46,919 nt of DNA from Grimontia sedimenti (GTDB lineage Bacteria; Pseudomonadota; Gammaproteobacteria; Enterobacterales; Vibrionaceae), in assembly GCF_011045095.1 (NCBI RefSeq), contig NZ_JAALDL010000026.1:1-46919 (forward strand), written 5' to 3'. Within the stretch, counting starts at the first letter, position 1. Each line of letters begins with the position of its first letter. The position numbers and the translations under genes were made by a program. The notes under the pieces are model-generated. The model had not been told where the DNA came from and did not search any database. It was given only the letters and a program-made list of their open reading frames with translations. Positions 28,368 to 37,128 of this stretch are shown piece after piece.

Positions 28368-29599
28368 TCTTCACCCTCCGCATGCTCAACTTCCGCCACA
28401 ATTTTGGTGAACTGGGTTTGAATCCGCTCTTTACGCGCAAGTTCGTCCTCTCCCTCAAACACCTCGAGAGCCAGTCGCTTTTGGAAAACATCATTCGGTG
28501 TCAGCTCAGAAAGGGTTTCTTTTGCTTCTTGCGTCAGCGCCTGAGCTTTTGGCCCACGGGTGCGCTGAAGCTGTAACACCTCTACATTGAGCCCTTCAGT
28601 CATCAATTGAATACGTTGTTGTAAATCAGAGAGGTAGTCCTGGACAGAGACTTCAATGTGCAGCCAGACAGCTTTTGGATCATCATGTTCCAAATACTCT
28701 GAAAGCTGTACTTCTATCTCTTCCAGTGACCCTTTTAGGACACCCATAGGCTGAAAGCTCGGAACGCTGATCGGCTCGATACGCGCGCGCTGGTCGCCGT
28801 CGAATTCCACCAGCACCACCTGCTTGTTGAATTTGAGTTCATCAAAGCTCAAAGGGATCGGAGAGCCGCTGTATCGGATATGCTCAGACTTGGCGACAAT
28901 CTGCGGGCGGTGGATGTGCCCCAGGGCAATGTAGTCGGCAGGCGGAAAGCCATCTGCCGCAAAGCCATCGAGCGTACCAATGTAGATATCACGCACGGAT
29001 TTAGATGGGCTCACGCCAAGCGCTGTTAAGTGGCCCGTCGCGATAATTGGCACTTGCCAGCCGGCATCATCGCGCAGCTTCACTGCTGCCTGATACAACT
29101 CGTGGTAGTGGGATTTAATGGCATCACCCAGCGCCTGGCGCTTGTCAGTGCCTGATTCGCCAGCTTGACTGGTCAACACATCGCGCGGACGTACAAAAGG
29201 CACCGCACACACAATCGCACCGATTTCGCCATCGTGGTTTTTCAGTGTAATGAGTTGGTCTTGCAGATCGTCGCTGGTGTTTGCCACCACATGGGTATGC
29301 AGGCAAGCCAGCAGGGATTTGGATTCTCTGAGTGTGGAAACCGAGTCATGGTTACCACCCAGTACCACTAACGCACAGTTGCGCTGACTGATGGATACCA
29401 CAAACTGGTTATACATTTCACGGGCGTAACTTGGCGGCGAACCTGTGTCGAAAACATCTCCAGCCACGATGACGGCATCAATCTGATTTTTATCTATTTC
29501 CTGTAAGAGCCAGTCCAGAAAAGCCTGATGTTCCTGCTTGCGGCTTTTGGTGAAAAAGTTTTGCCCTAAATGCCAGTCTGACGTGTGGAGTATTTTCAT
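28364..29599 (-). CDS. sbcD: SbcCD nuclease catalytic subunit SbcD
   Basis: Mn-dependent nuclease subunit, 411 residues from the chosen start. Metallophosphoesterase motifs are all present: TSDWHLG (6-12), AGDVFD (about 46-51), GGNHDS (about 81-86), ATGHLTA (about 170-176) and LGHIH (about 207-211). The start MKILHTSDWHLG is the family N-terminus; an in-frame ATG 60 bases upstream (MSLQIRYNQ) and a further one exist, but would add unconserved residues. No clear ribosome-binding site precedes the chosen ATG, so expression may be low. Divergent from rdgC. Confidence 0.95.
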   Translation of the reverse strand: MKILHTSDWHLGQNFFTKSRKQEHQAFLDWLLQEIDKNQIDAVIVAGDVFDTGSPPSYAREMYNQFVVSISQRNCALVVLGGNHDSVSTLRESKSLLACLHTHVVANTSDDLQDQLITLKNHDGEIGAIVCAVPFVRPRDVLTSQAGESGTDKRQALGDAIKSHYHELYQAAVKLRDDAGWQVPIIATGHLTALGVSPSKSVRDIYIGTLDGFAADGFPPADYIALGHIHRPQIVAKSEHIRYSGSPIPLSFDELKFNKQVVLVEFDGDQRARIEPISVPSFQPMGVLKGSLEEIEVQLSEYLEHDDPKAVWLHIEVSVQDYLSDLQQRIQLMTEGLNVEVLQLQRTRGPKAQALTQEAKETLSELTPNDVFQKRLALEVFEGEDELARKERIQTQFTKIVAEVEHAEGEE

Positions 29600-29718
29600 T
29601 GAAAGGTGTGCGCCTGTTCTTGTGCTCAGTGCCTGATTGTACCGTATTTGAAGCGACATTCTCTGCCTGATGCAATACCATGTGGCCTTTGTCATTACCG
29701 GATGGATAAAGCCTCGCC

Positions 29719-30633
29719 ATGATTTGGTTCAAGAATATTTTCACCTACCGCCTGACCCGAGACATCGACCTCGACCCGGAGCATATTGAAAAACAACTGT
29801 CTGAATTCCGCTTCACGCCTTGTGGCAGTCAGGACATGCAAAAGTTCGGCTGGACCACCGCGCTGGGTAAACACGGCGACATGATGACGCACGTCAGCGA
29901 TGGCAACATTCTTATCTGTGCCCGAAAAGAAGAGAAAATGCTGCCAGCCTCAGTCATCAAAGATTCACTGACCGCCAAAGTGGACGCGATGGAAAAAGAA
30001 CAAGGCCGTCCGCTGAAGAAGAAAGAAAAAGACAGCATCAAAGATGACATCGTGATGGATCTGCTACCACGTGCATTCAGCCGTATGAGCCAGACTTACG
30101 CCCTAATCATGCCAAAAGCAGGCCTGGTGCTGGTTGATGCGGGCAGTTCTAAAAAAGCAGAAGACATTCTTGCGTTGCTGCGCAAATCCCTCGGTAGCCT
30201 TCCCGTGGTGCCCGTGGAAACCAACAAGCCGGTTGAGCTGGCAATGACTGAGTGGGTTCGCTCTGGCAACGCACCAAAAGGCTTCGAAATCGGTGAAGAA
30301 GCTGAGCTGAAAGCCATTCTGGAACAAGGTGGCGTGATCCGTTGTAAGCAGCAGGATCTGTCGAGCGATGAAATTCTGGCTCACATCGAAGCAGAAAAGT
30401 TAGTGACTAAGCTGGCGATGAACTGGCAAGACCGTATTGAGCTGATGCTGTGTGATGACATGTCCATCAAACGCATCAAGTTCTCAGAAGAACTTCGCGA
30501 CCAGAACGCGGATATTGACCGTGAAGATGTGGCGCAGCGTTTGGATGCAGACCTGTCACTGATGTGTGGTGAGCTGGGTACTTTCCTGCCAAATCTTTAT
30601 GAAGAACTTGGCGGTGTCGACAAAGGCGAGTAA
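29719..30633 (+). CDS. rdgC: recombination-associated protein RdgC
   Basis: Nucleoid-associated ring-shaped DNA-binding protein that limits RecA access to DNA. The 304-residue length matches E. coli RdgC (303). Conserved N-terminus [14 protein letters not shown] and segments [15 protein letters not shown] and [10 protein letters not shown] are visible. Divergent from sbcD with a 119-bp spacer; ends before a bidirectional terminator. Neighbouring sbcCD makes this a DNA-end-processing group. Confidence 0.97.
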   Translation: MIWFKNIFTYRLTRDIDLDPEHIEKQLSEFRFTPCGSQDMQKFGWTTALGKHGDMMTHVSDGNILICARKEEKMLPASVIKDSLTAKVDAMEKEQGRPLKKKEKDSIKDDIVMDLLPRAFSRMSQTYALIMPKAGLVLVDAGSSKKAEDILALLRKSLGSLPVVPVETNKPVELAMTEWVRSGNAPKGFEIGEEAELKAILEQGGVIRCKQQDLSSDEILAHIEAEKLVTKLAMNWQDRIELMLCDDMSIKRIKFSEELRDQNADIDREDVAQRLDADLSLMCGELGTFLPNLYEELGGVDKGE

Positions 30634-30659
30634 TTGTCTTCACACATAGCAATAAATAG

Positions 30660-30688
30660 AAAACGGGGCTTAAATTTAGCCCCGTTTT
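30660..30688. terminator. bidirectional terminator between rdgC and mepM
   Basis: AAAACGGGGCT, loop TAAATTT, AGCCCCGTTTT: an 11-bp perfect stem with flanking A and T runs between convergent genes. Confidence 0.9.
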
Positions 30689-30707
30689 CTGTTTCTTTGG
30701 TTCGTGC

Positions 30708-31985
30708 TTACTTGAACTGTGCTTTCAGCATTTTCTTATCGTAAGCCGCGACAGATTTCTTAAAGTCCGTCATTTCAGCACGCGCGACAGACGTCGCCAT
30801 TGGGATCTTCGCCGTCATCGGGTTCACTGCGCGGCCACGAATCAACAACTCGTAGTGAATATGCGGGCCAGTAACACGGCCACTTCGACCAGACAGCGCA
30901 ATGCGTTGACCGCGAGTCACACGCTGACCCTTACGCACCAAAATCTTACTGTTGTGCAAGTAACGGGTTTTGTATTGGTTACCGTGGTCGATCACTACGT
31001 ATTTACCTGCGTAAGGGTGATTACGCACCATCACTACCACACCGTCACCAGTGGAAAGAACGGGTGTACCTGTTCTCACCGCGAAGTCAGTCCCGTTGTG
31101 TGGCGAAACACGGCCAGTAACCGGGTGTTTACGGCGTGGGTTAAAGTGCGAGCTGATACGCTCTTTACGATTGGTCGGATAACGCTGGAAGGCGCGTTGC
31201 AGACTCTGGCCGTCTTTATCGTAGTAGTTACCATCGGTGTGCAGGTAAGCCGTGATAGGTCGGCCACGGCGTTCAATGCGGATCGCTTTAATTTCACGCG
31301 CTCCACTTGCCTGTCCATCCACAAATTGCTCTGCACGAACCACTTCAAACTTATCTCCTGCGCGAAGATCGCGGGAGAAGTTCATCTTGTCCTTGAGCAG
31401 GTTGGTAATCACTTCCACATCGTTGTAGCTCAGGCCAGCACGACGCGCAGAGACCGAGAAACTGCCTTCAATATCGCCAACAGTGACAGTTTCAACCCAA
31501 GTCCCCGGAACCGACACTTCGTTGAATTCATAGCTGCCATCGTCAAGTTGTACATATTGCACTTTCGAGGCGATATTGAACTCAAGCTCTAGTTTTTGCA
31601 GATGTTTTCCATCAGAGTCAACCCAAAACCGCAGGATGTCATTGGGTTGCAGGGTATCGATGCGAAGGTGGTTAAGGTCAGCTTCCATCAGCTTTAACAG
31701 GTCACTATACGGAATGCCGAGCTTCATGAAAATTTCGCTCAGACTGTCGCCCGTCTGAATCGTGTATTCGTATGCAGGAAGGTCGACGGCACTTTCCGCC
31801 TTGACTGGTTCTTCTTTCTGAATAAAAGAAGGGACGACAGATTCTGGCAGATTGAGAGGGACAATCCGGATCGGCTCTTGTTGTAGCGTATTAATTGATA
31901 CCGCTACCGTCACGAGCGACAAGCCCATCAGGCCAAGCATCGATTTAGACAGCATGCTAAATCTCTTGGTTTTCTTTTCGTACAT
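30708..31985 (-). CDS. mepM: M23-family murein DD-endopeptidase, MepM-like
   Basis: Cuts peptide cross-links in peptidoglycan to allow cell growth. The 425-residue protein has an N-terminal membrane anchor (about 15-33), an OapA/LysM-like segment (YTIQTGDSLSEIFMKLG, near 72), a middle domain, and a LytM/M23 peptidase domain near the C-terminus with zinc-ligand motifs HNGTDF and HIHYELL. All metal ligands appear present, so it should be an active enzyme, unlike degenerate activators. The ATG at 31985 (MYEKK) is preferred to a TTG 15 bases upstream. Convergent with rdgC; divergent from trhP. Confidence 0.92.
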   Translation of the reverse strand: MYEKKTKRFSMLSKSMLGLMGLSLVTVAVSINTLQQEPIRIVPLNLPESVVPSFIQKEEPVKAESAVDLPAYEYTIQTGDSLSEIFMKLGIPYSDLLKLMEADLNHLRIDTLQPNDILRFWVDSDGKHLQKLELEFNIASKVQYVQLDDGSYEFNEVSVPGTWVETVTVGDIEGSFSVSARRAGLSYNDVEVITNLLKDKMNFSRDLRAGDKFEVVRAEQFVDGQASGAREIKAIRIERRGRPITAYLHTDGNYYDKDGQSLQRAFQRYPTNRKERISSHFNPRRKHPVTGRVSPHNGTDFAVRTGTPVLSTGDGVVVMVRNHPYAGKYVVIDHGNQYKTRYLHNSKILVRKGQRVTRGQRIALSGRSGRVTGPHIHYELLIRGRAVNPMTAKIPMATSVARAEMTDFKKSVAAYDKKMLKAQFK

Positions 31986-32242
31986 CAGTCCACATCTCAA
32001 TGTTGCTGGTTCTTTCGCCTTAAAAAAGCCGAGAATACCCTTACAACCTACATACCTTTCTAAACTTGTGTCAAATCATTCACTAAAAATGAATGAAGAC
32101 CTGAATCTTCCAAAAGACAACCTTTTCTGCAAATGGTTTCCCGATCGGAACTGGCTATGTTAACAAGATCACAGTAAAATCGCCCGCTTCCCCGCACCAC
32201 TTTTTGATGCGGCCTGACTTATACTCAGAATTAGTAGAAGCA

Positions 32243-33646
32243 ATGACTATGTTTGTACCAGAACTTTTGTCCCCAGCCGGTAGCCTGAAAAACATGCGTT
32301 ACGCCTTTGCCTATGGCGCTGATGCGGTATATGCCGGCCAACCTCGTTACAGCCTTCGAGTGCGTAACAATGAGTTCAACCACGAGAACCTGCAAATCGG
32401 TATCGATGAAGCGCATGCGCTTGGCAAGAAGTTCTACGTCGTATGTAACATCCAGCCGCACAACTCAAAGCTGAAAACCTTTATCCGTGACCTGAAGCCT
32501 GTGGTTGATATGGGTCCTGACGCGCTGATCATGTCTGACCCAGGTCTGATCATGATGGTACGTGAAGCATTCCCTGAGATGGCTATTCACCTGTCTGTAC
32601 AGGCGAACGCGGTGAACTGGGCGACGGTTAAGTTCTGGCAAACCCAAGGCGTTGAGCGTGTGATTCTGTCGCGCGAACTTTCGCTGGAAGAAATCGAAGA
32701 AATCCGCAAAGAAGTGCCCGAAATGGAGTTGGAAATCTTCGTTCACGGTGCACTTTGCATGGCTTACTCTGGCCGTTGTCTGCTGTCTGGCTATATCAAC
32801 AAACGTGACCCTAACCAAGGCACCTGCACCAACGCATGCCGCTGGGAATACAAAACAGAGAAAGCGACTGAAGACGAAACAGGCCAAATCGTTGAGATCC
32901 AGCCTGCCGCATCGGTTCAAATCCAAGAAGCTGAAGAGCGTCCAGACAACACCATTGGTCTCGGCAAGCCTACTGATGAAGTGGTTCTCTTGAGCGAAGC
33001 GCATCGTCCAGACGAAAAAATGGCGGCGTTTGAAGACGAGCACGGCACTTACATCATGAACTCGAAAGATCTGCGTGCGATTCAACACGTTGATCGTCTG
33101 ACTAAGATGGGTGTCCACTCACTGAAAATCGAAGGCCGTACCAAGTCTTTCTACTACTGTGCGCGTACCGCACAGGTTTACCGTAAAGCGATTGATGATG
33201 CTGTTGCCGGTAAACCGTTCGATGAAACCCTAATGACCACGCTGGAAAGCTTGGCTCACCGTGGTTACACCGAAGGCTTCCTGCGCCGTCACACCCACAG
33301 CGAATACCAAAACTACGACTACGGCTACTCAGTGTCTGACAGCCAGCAGTTTGTGGGCGAATTCACCGGTAAGCGCCGCGAAGGCATGGCGGAAGTGGAA
33401 GTGAAGAACAAATTCATCACTGGTGATTCACTGGAGCTGATGACGCCGAAAGGCAATGTGGTCTTCAAACTGGACGCGATGGAAAACCGCAAAGGTGAAA
33501 CGATTGACGATGCGAAAGGTAATGGTCACTTCGTTTACATTCCAGTGCCGGAAGACATGGATCTGGAATTTGCACTGCTGATGCGTAACCTGACCGACGG
33601 TGCAAACACCCGTAACCCAAATGCTCCACAAGCGGTGAGTGCGTAA
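32243..33646 (+). CDS. trhP: U32-family tRNA hydroxylation protein TrhP (YegQ)
   Basis: Member of the U32 'peptidase' family; E. coli TrhP (YegQ) takes part in prephenate-dependent 5-hydroxylation of wobble uridine 34 in tRNAs. The 467-residue protein begins FVPELLSPAGSLKNMRYAFAYGADAVYAG and carries the U32 signature EIFVHGALCMAYSGRCLLS (about 171-189) with a nearby cysteine cluster (CTNACRW) that may hold an Fe-S cluster. ATG 32243 is preferred over ATG 32249 (MFVPE) by similarity to relatives. A yfhL ferredoxin gene starts 3 bp after the stop. An insert rich in Glu (about residues 212-275) is at the usual position of variable length. Confidence 0.92.
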   Translation: MTMFVPELLSPAGSLKNMRYAFAYGADAVYAGQPRYSLRVRNNEFNHENLQIGIDEAHALGKKFYVVCNIQPHNSKLKTFIRDLKPVVDMGPDALIMSDPGLIMMVREAFPEMAIHLSVQANAVNWATVKFWQTQGVERVILSRELSLEEIEEIRKEVPEMELEIFVHGALCMAYSGRCLLSGYINKRDPNQGTCTNACRWEYKTEKATEDETGQIVEIQPAASVQIQEAEERPDNTIGLGKPTDEVVLLSEAHRPDEKMAAFEDEHGTYIMNSKDLRAIQHVDRLTKMGVHSLKIEGRTKSFYYCARTAQVYRKAIDDAVAGKPFDETLMTTLESLAHRGYTEGFLRRHTHSEYQNYDYGYSVSDSQQFVGEFTGKRREGMAEVEVKNKFITGDSLELMTPKGNVVFKLDAMENRKGETIDDAKGNGHFVYIPVPEDMDLEFALLMRNLTDGANTRNPNAPQAVSA

Positions 33647-33649
33647 TCG

Positions 33650-33904
33650 ATGGCACTGCTGATCACCGAGAAGTGCATTAACTGCGATATGTGTGATCCT
33701 GAATGTCCGAATGAAGCGATTACATTCGGCGCAGAGATCTACGAAATTGATCCGGACAAATGCACGGAATGCGTGGGTCACTATGAAAAGCCAACCTGTC
33801 AGTCGGTATGCCCTATCACCAACTGCATCATCATTGATCCTGAACATAAGGAAACCAATGATGAGTTACTGGAAAAATTCGTCAAACTCCAGGGTTTGGT
33901 TTAA
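33650..33904 (+). CDS. yfhL: YfhL-family 2[4Fe-4S] ferredoxin
   Basis: An 84-residue dicluster ferredoxin with cysteine patterns C9-x2-C12-x2-C15-x3-C19-P and C38-x2-C41-x8-C50-x3-C54-P, the second with the eight-residue insertion typical of the YfhL/Alvin type. It carries low-potential electrons in the cytoplasm. It starts 3 bp after trhP, so the two are surely co-transcribed; the natural inference is that it supplies electrons or supports the Fe-S chemistry of TrhP. Followed by a strong terminator. Confidence 0.95.
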   Translation: MALLITEKCINCDMCDPECPNEAITFGAEIYEIDPDKCTECVGHYEKPTCQSVCPITNCIIIDPEHKETNDELLEKFVKLQGLV

Positions 33905-33922
33905 ACATTACTAGGTTAATGA

Positions 33923-33949
33923 AGAAAAGCGCCTGTCGGCGCTTTTCTT
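33923..33949 (+). terminator. terminator of trhP-yfhL
   Basis: AGAAAAGCGCC, loop TGTC, GGCGCTTTTCT: an 11-bp stem with T-rich 3' side. The A-rich 5' side may make it work for mepA as well. Confidence 0.88.
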
Positions 33950-33984
33950 GTATCTGGGCATTGGTTGTATAGGGACAGGGAGAG

Positions 33985-34833
33985 TTACTGGGTTAATACC
34001 ACCTCACACTGACCCGGTTTTATCTTCACCCGCTTTTTCTTAGTGGTGGTCACTACTGATTTTGTCTCGTCGACAGGTTTCGGGCGCCAACTGATCAACT
34101 CCGCACCGCAACCATCGCCCGCTGGTGGTGCATTCTGGGAAATACAGTTTAAGCTTCCTTCCGGACATTGAAGCCTGACATGCATGTGATAGTGATGTCC
34201 CCACCAAGGGCGAACTTTGCGTAGCCAGTTTCTGTCTTCCCATGACATTTCACACAAGGTCTCTTTAATCACAGGGTGGACAAAGATACGCGCTACCTCT
34301 GGCTCAGATGCCGCCACTTGAAACAGGATGGCATGCTCTTTCATCCAGTTATCACGTTTCAGTGCATAATTCTGCAAATCCACCAAGCTGACAGCCGTTG
34401 GGCTTTCCAGGGAATCTTTGGTTAGCGATTCCGGCGCAAAACTCAGCCAGATATCGGCGTCTAATCCCGTCTGGTGGCTGGAATGTCCTTTGGTGAAATT
34501 ACCACCACGCGGCATGGAAATATCTGCAATCATCAAGTCGTCCAAGCCAAAACCTTTGGTTTTCTTGGCCAGCTTAGTGAGATAGGCAATCATGTTCGGG
34601 TGGCCGTAATAACGGTTCCTTGAAGAACGAATCACCTGATACCCTTCCCCTTTCAATGGTAAGGCCTCACCACCACTCAGGCAGCCATTGGCGTAACTCC
34701 CAATCGATTGTTCCACACCAAGATACGGTTCCTGCACCTCTTCCCAAGGATTGGCTTCTGCTGGCGACATCGCCATCCAGAATCCAAGCAGAAACATGAA
34801 GATAAACAGAATCATCAGAAGGTCTTTTTTCAT
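33985..34833 (-). CDS. mepA: penicillin-insensitive murein endopeptidase MepA
   Basis: Periplasmic LAS-family metallopeptidase that cuts D-Ala-mDAP and mDAP-mDAP cross-links. The 282-residue precursor has a signal peptide (about 1-28, cleavage near AEA/NPW). Zinc-site motifs GHSSHQTGLDAD (116-127) and WGHHYHMHVRL (about 205-215) are intact, as is a set of cysteines (near 51, 191, 219, 226 and 239) that form disulfides in E. coli MepA. A C-terminal tail after the core is Lys/Thr-rich. It has an AGGTGG ribosome-binding site and marks the last core gene before the iron region. Confidence 0.95.
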   Translation of the reverse strand: MKKDLLMILFIFMFLLGFWMAMSPAEANPWEEVQEPYLGVEQSIGSYANGCLSGGEALPLKGEGYQVIRSSRNRYYGHPNMIAYLTKLAKKTKGFGLDDLMIADISMPRGGNFTKGHSSHQTGLDADIWLSFAPESLTKDSLESPTAVSLVDLQNYALKRDNWMKEHAILFQVAASEPEVARIFVHPVIKETLCEMSWEDRNWLRKVRPWWGHHYHMHVRLQCPEGSLNCISQNAPPAGDGCGAELISWRPKPVDETKSVVTTTKKKRVKIKPGQCEVVLTQ

Positions 34834-34963
34834 GGTGTCACCACCTAAAAGGGATTATTTCAATCTTAGCAGTCAGGACTTAGGACAATCAGAGAAGGTT
34901 ACGGGAAGTGGAAAATTCTGCCGAGAAGATCAAAAACAGGCGGGCAACATTGAAGATAAAACA

Positions 34964-34984
34964 AAGGGGAGCCAAGCTCCCCTT
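34964..34984 (-). terminator. terminator of the TonB-dependent receptor gene
   Basis: Perfect 9-bp stem AAGGGGAGC/GCTCCCCTT with a 3-nt loop, followed on the minus strand by TTTGTTTT, 10 bp after the receptor stop. Confidence 0.9.
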
Positions 34985-34993
34985 CATTGAGAC

Positions 34994-36925
34994 TTAGAAG
35001 CCCCAGTTCAGACCCAGACGGATGTTACGACCCGCTTCGAGTGGACCGTTGTAATCTTCGCTAAGGCTAGATTGATCACGGTAAGCCTTATCAAAGACGT
35101 TTTTCACTGACGCTGTCAGCGTCAGGTCTTCACCAGAAACTGGCATCCACTGTGCGTAAATATCATGCACGCCATAGCCAGGTTTTTCTTCAGTACCTTC
35201 TGGCACATCTGTCAGGCGGTCAACAAAGCGGCCTGTCCAGCCAAACTCCAGATCGTCGTTAGCATAGTAGCTCAGTGAGGTCACCAACGTGTCACCGATA
35301 GAAGTACCGATATTCATGCTGCCATCGTTGAGTGGCTCACCGTTAAGTTCAGGTTGTGCTCGGCTAAAGCCAATCGTCGCAGTCAGGCTGTCCAGCTGGT
35401 ATGCAGCAGTGATGTTGAAGCCTTTGTTGTCCAGTGTGCCACTGTTTTCGTAAACGGTGCTGTCGCGATCTACCACGTCTTCAATTTCGCTATCAAAGAC
35501 CTGCGCTGACACATAACCGTTATCGAAGCTCCAGTTCACGGTAAATTCGGTATTTTTCGCCGTTTCGCCTTTACGGTCCTCCGAGCTATAAACGTAGTCC
35601 AGCAGCCAAAGTTCGCCCACTTGAGGACCACGGAACGCTTCTGCGTATCCCAACACGACATTCAGATCTTTGGTGATGTAGTAAGTCACTGCTGCATTCG
35701 GGCTGAAACCGTTGTCTGAAATATCAGTGCCTTCAGAGCGGGTATCACCATCACGAAGATCTTCATCCAGAGAATAACGGTCATAGCGCGCACCAGCACT
35801 CAGAACCAGTGATTCTGTTGCGTTGTAATCACCCTGAACATAGACACCAAACTGATCGCCCTTGTCTTCAAACGTTTGGCCACTGCCGCTGAATGTAGAG
35901 GTATCCTGACGGAAATCAGTACCATAAATCAGAGTCAGTTTTTCAAGCGCTGAAGTGTTGCGGATATCACCGCCAACAGTTTCAGTGTTACCGACATACG
36001 TTCCCCAACGAGGGTCATTCAAACGCTCAAGTTCAAGATCGGTGTAGTAAAAAGTGGTATCGAGGTTTAACCACTTACTGTTCGGCGCTAAGACATAATT
36101 CAGTGTCGCTGTATCGCGATAGGTTTCTTGCTCTAGCGGATAGTTTTTAACGAAGTCACCCATGTGAGGACGGGCATAGCGTGTTGCTTTGTCTTCTTTG
36201 CGCTCATAGCTGATGATAATTGTTTGGTCTTCAGTCAACTCACCAACGACTTTAGCGAATCCTGAGCCATTGCGGAAACCAGTGTGCTCTGCCGTGTCGC
36301 CGTTACCGTCTTTATAGTCATCTTGGTCGTTATAACCCAGAGAAGCCAAGACACTCACACTGTCCGTTATTGCACCATAACCACTGGCGGTCGTTTTAAA
36401 ACCATCAGTGTTGTCGTTGAAAACGGTCTTTACACGCCCACCGAAGTTTTCACCTGCGGCCAAAAGTGCACGTGGGTCTTTTGTCTTCATTCGAATGGCA
36501 CCACCCAACGCACCGGCACCGTCAGTCGCGCGGCCAGCGCCTGCAGAAACCTCAACCTGCTCGAGCAGTTCAGGCTCGACAAACAGGCTACCTTGGTGGT
36601 GGAATAGCGAACCTGACTGAACCGCACCGTCAATGGTGACATTCAACATGGTGTCTTCGAGACCACGAACATAGACTTTCTGTGCATAGTCAGTGCTACC
36701 ACCCACAGAGACTTCAGCACTTGAACGGAAGATATCGTTTAGGTCGTTCGCCTGAATAGCATCCAACTGATCAGAATCGACGAACACTTCTGGTGCTGCC
36801 TGGGTGTTTCCAGTGACAACGATAGTTTCGTGGTCATCTGTATTAGCGATGGCAGATTGAGAAAACAGAGCGGCGATCACAGCGGCACTGAGTGGAGAGA
36901 TTTTAAAAGAGCTTCCTTGAAACAT
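34994..36925 (-). CDS. TonB-dependent siderophore receptor, probable ferric-petrobactin receptor
   Basis: Outer-membrane gated barrel of 643 residues. Signal peptide about 1-27 (cleavage after AIA), TonB box ETIVVTG (about 33-39), plug domain with YVRGLEDTMLNVTIDGA and GAGRATDGAGALGGAIRMKTKDP, then a 22-strand barrel ending in LGLNWGF with terminal Phe, required for BamA recognition. The ATG at 36925 has an AGGA site; the frame is open 15 bases further. A Fur-like box lies 23 bp upstream. It is transcribed in the same direction as, and 1.0 kb downstream of, a complete petrobactin biosynthesis operon, which suggests the ferric-petrobactin complex (or its photoproduct) as ligand; sequence alone does not fix the ligand. 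A haem receptor is less likely, since no FRAP/NPNL motif is seen. Confidence 0.88.
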   Translation of the reverse strand: MFQGSSFKISPLSAAVIAALFSQSAIANTDDHETIVVTGNTQAAPEVFVDSDQLDAIQANDLNDIFRSSAEVSVGGSTDYAQKVYVRGLEDTMLNVTIDGAVQSGSLFHHQGSLFVEPELLEQVEVSAGAGRATDGAGALGGAIRMKTKDPRALLAAGENFGGRVKTVFNDNTDGFKTTASGYGAITDSVSVLASLGYNDQDDYKDGNGDTAEHTGFRNGSGFAKVVGELTEDQTIIISYERKEDKATRYARPHMGDFVKNYPLEQETYRDTATLNYVLAPNSKWLNLDTTFYYTDLELERLNDPRWGTYVGNTETVGGDIRNTSALEKLTLIYGTDFRQDTSTFSGSGQTFEDKGDQFGVYVQGDYNATESLVLSAGARYDRYSLDEDLRDGDTRSEGTDISDNGFSPNAAVTYYITKDLNVVLGYAEAFRGPQVGELWLLDYVYSSEDRKGETAKNTEFTVNWSFDNGYVSAQVFDSEIEDVVDRDSTVYENSGTLDNKGFNITAAYQLDSLTATIGFSRAQPELNGEPLNDGSMNIGTSIGDTLVTSLSYYANDDLEFGWTGRFVDRLTDVPEGTEEKPGYGVHDIYAQWMPVSGEDLTLTASVKNVFDKAYRDQSSLSEDYNGPLEAGRNIRLGLNWGF

Positions 36926-36947
36926 TACAACGTCCTGCAACTACAAT

Positions 36948-36966
36948 GATAATGATTCGCATTATT
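36948..36966 (-). promoter_or_regulatory. Fur-like box of the receptor gene
   Basis: GATAATGATTCGCATTATT agrees with the 19-bp Fur consensus at about 15 of 19 positions and is placed between the likely promoter and the receptor start. Expected to repress the receptor when iron is sufficient. Confidence 0.8.
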
Positions 36967-37048
36967 ATTCATTGATACGTTGTGCTGTAAACGCCTTTTA
37001 CAACTGTTACAAAGTCAGCCTAATAAAACTAATTAATTGATAAGTAAC

Positions 37049-37103
37049 ATACCCAAACAGCCTGAAGATACTTGTATTCAGCACCTTTAGGTTGTTTGGG
37101 TAT
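37049..37103. repeat. long imperfect inverted repeat
   Basis: Two 19-nt arms (37049-37067 and 37085-37103; outer sequence ATACCCAAACA, mirrored as TGTTTGGGTAT) enclose a 17-nt loop. The two mismatches are G-U pairs in plus-strand RNA, so all 19 positions can pair. There is no coding sequence. It could be a copy of a small dispersed palindromic element of the kind common in vibrio intergenic regions, or a structured RNA end. Copy number cannot be judged from one window. Confidence 0.6.
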
Positions 37104-37106
37104 AAA

Positions 37107-37128
37107 AATAGCGCCAGATGGCGCTATT
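37107..37128 (-). terminator. terminator of the atypical response-regulator gene
   Basis: Stem AATAGCGCC/GGCGCTATT with a 4-nt loop followed by TTTTTAT on the minus strand; it touches the stop codon of the regulator gene. Confidence 0.85.

Noticed and set aside
30855-31592. 245-codon open frame antisense to mepM
   Set aside because: No domain or start signal; the sense protein has clear LysM and M23 motifs.
32465-33118. 217-codon open frame antisense to trhP
   Set aside because: Mirror of biased codons in trhP; no recognisable features.
37107-37128. Possible small CRISPR-like or mobile repeat next to the 19-bp palindrome
   Set aside because: It is a simple stem with T-tract overlapping the stop codon of the regulator gene, i.e. 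an intrinsic terminator; no repeated spacer structure.
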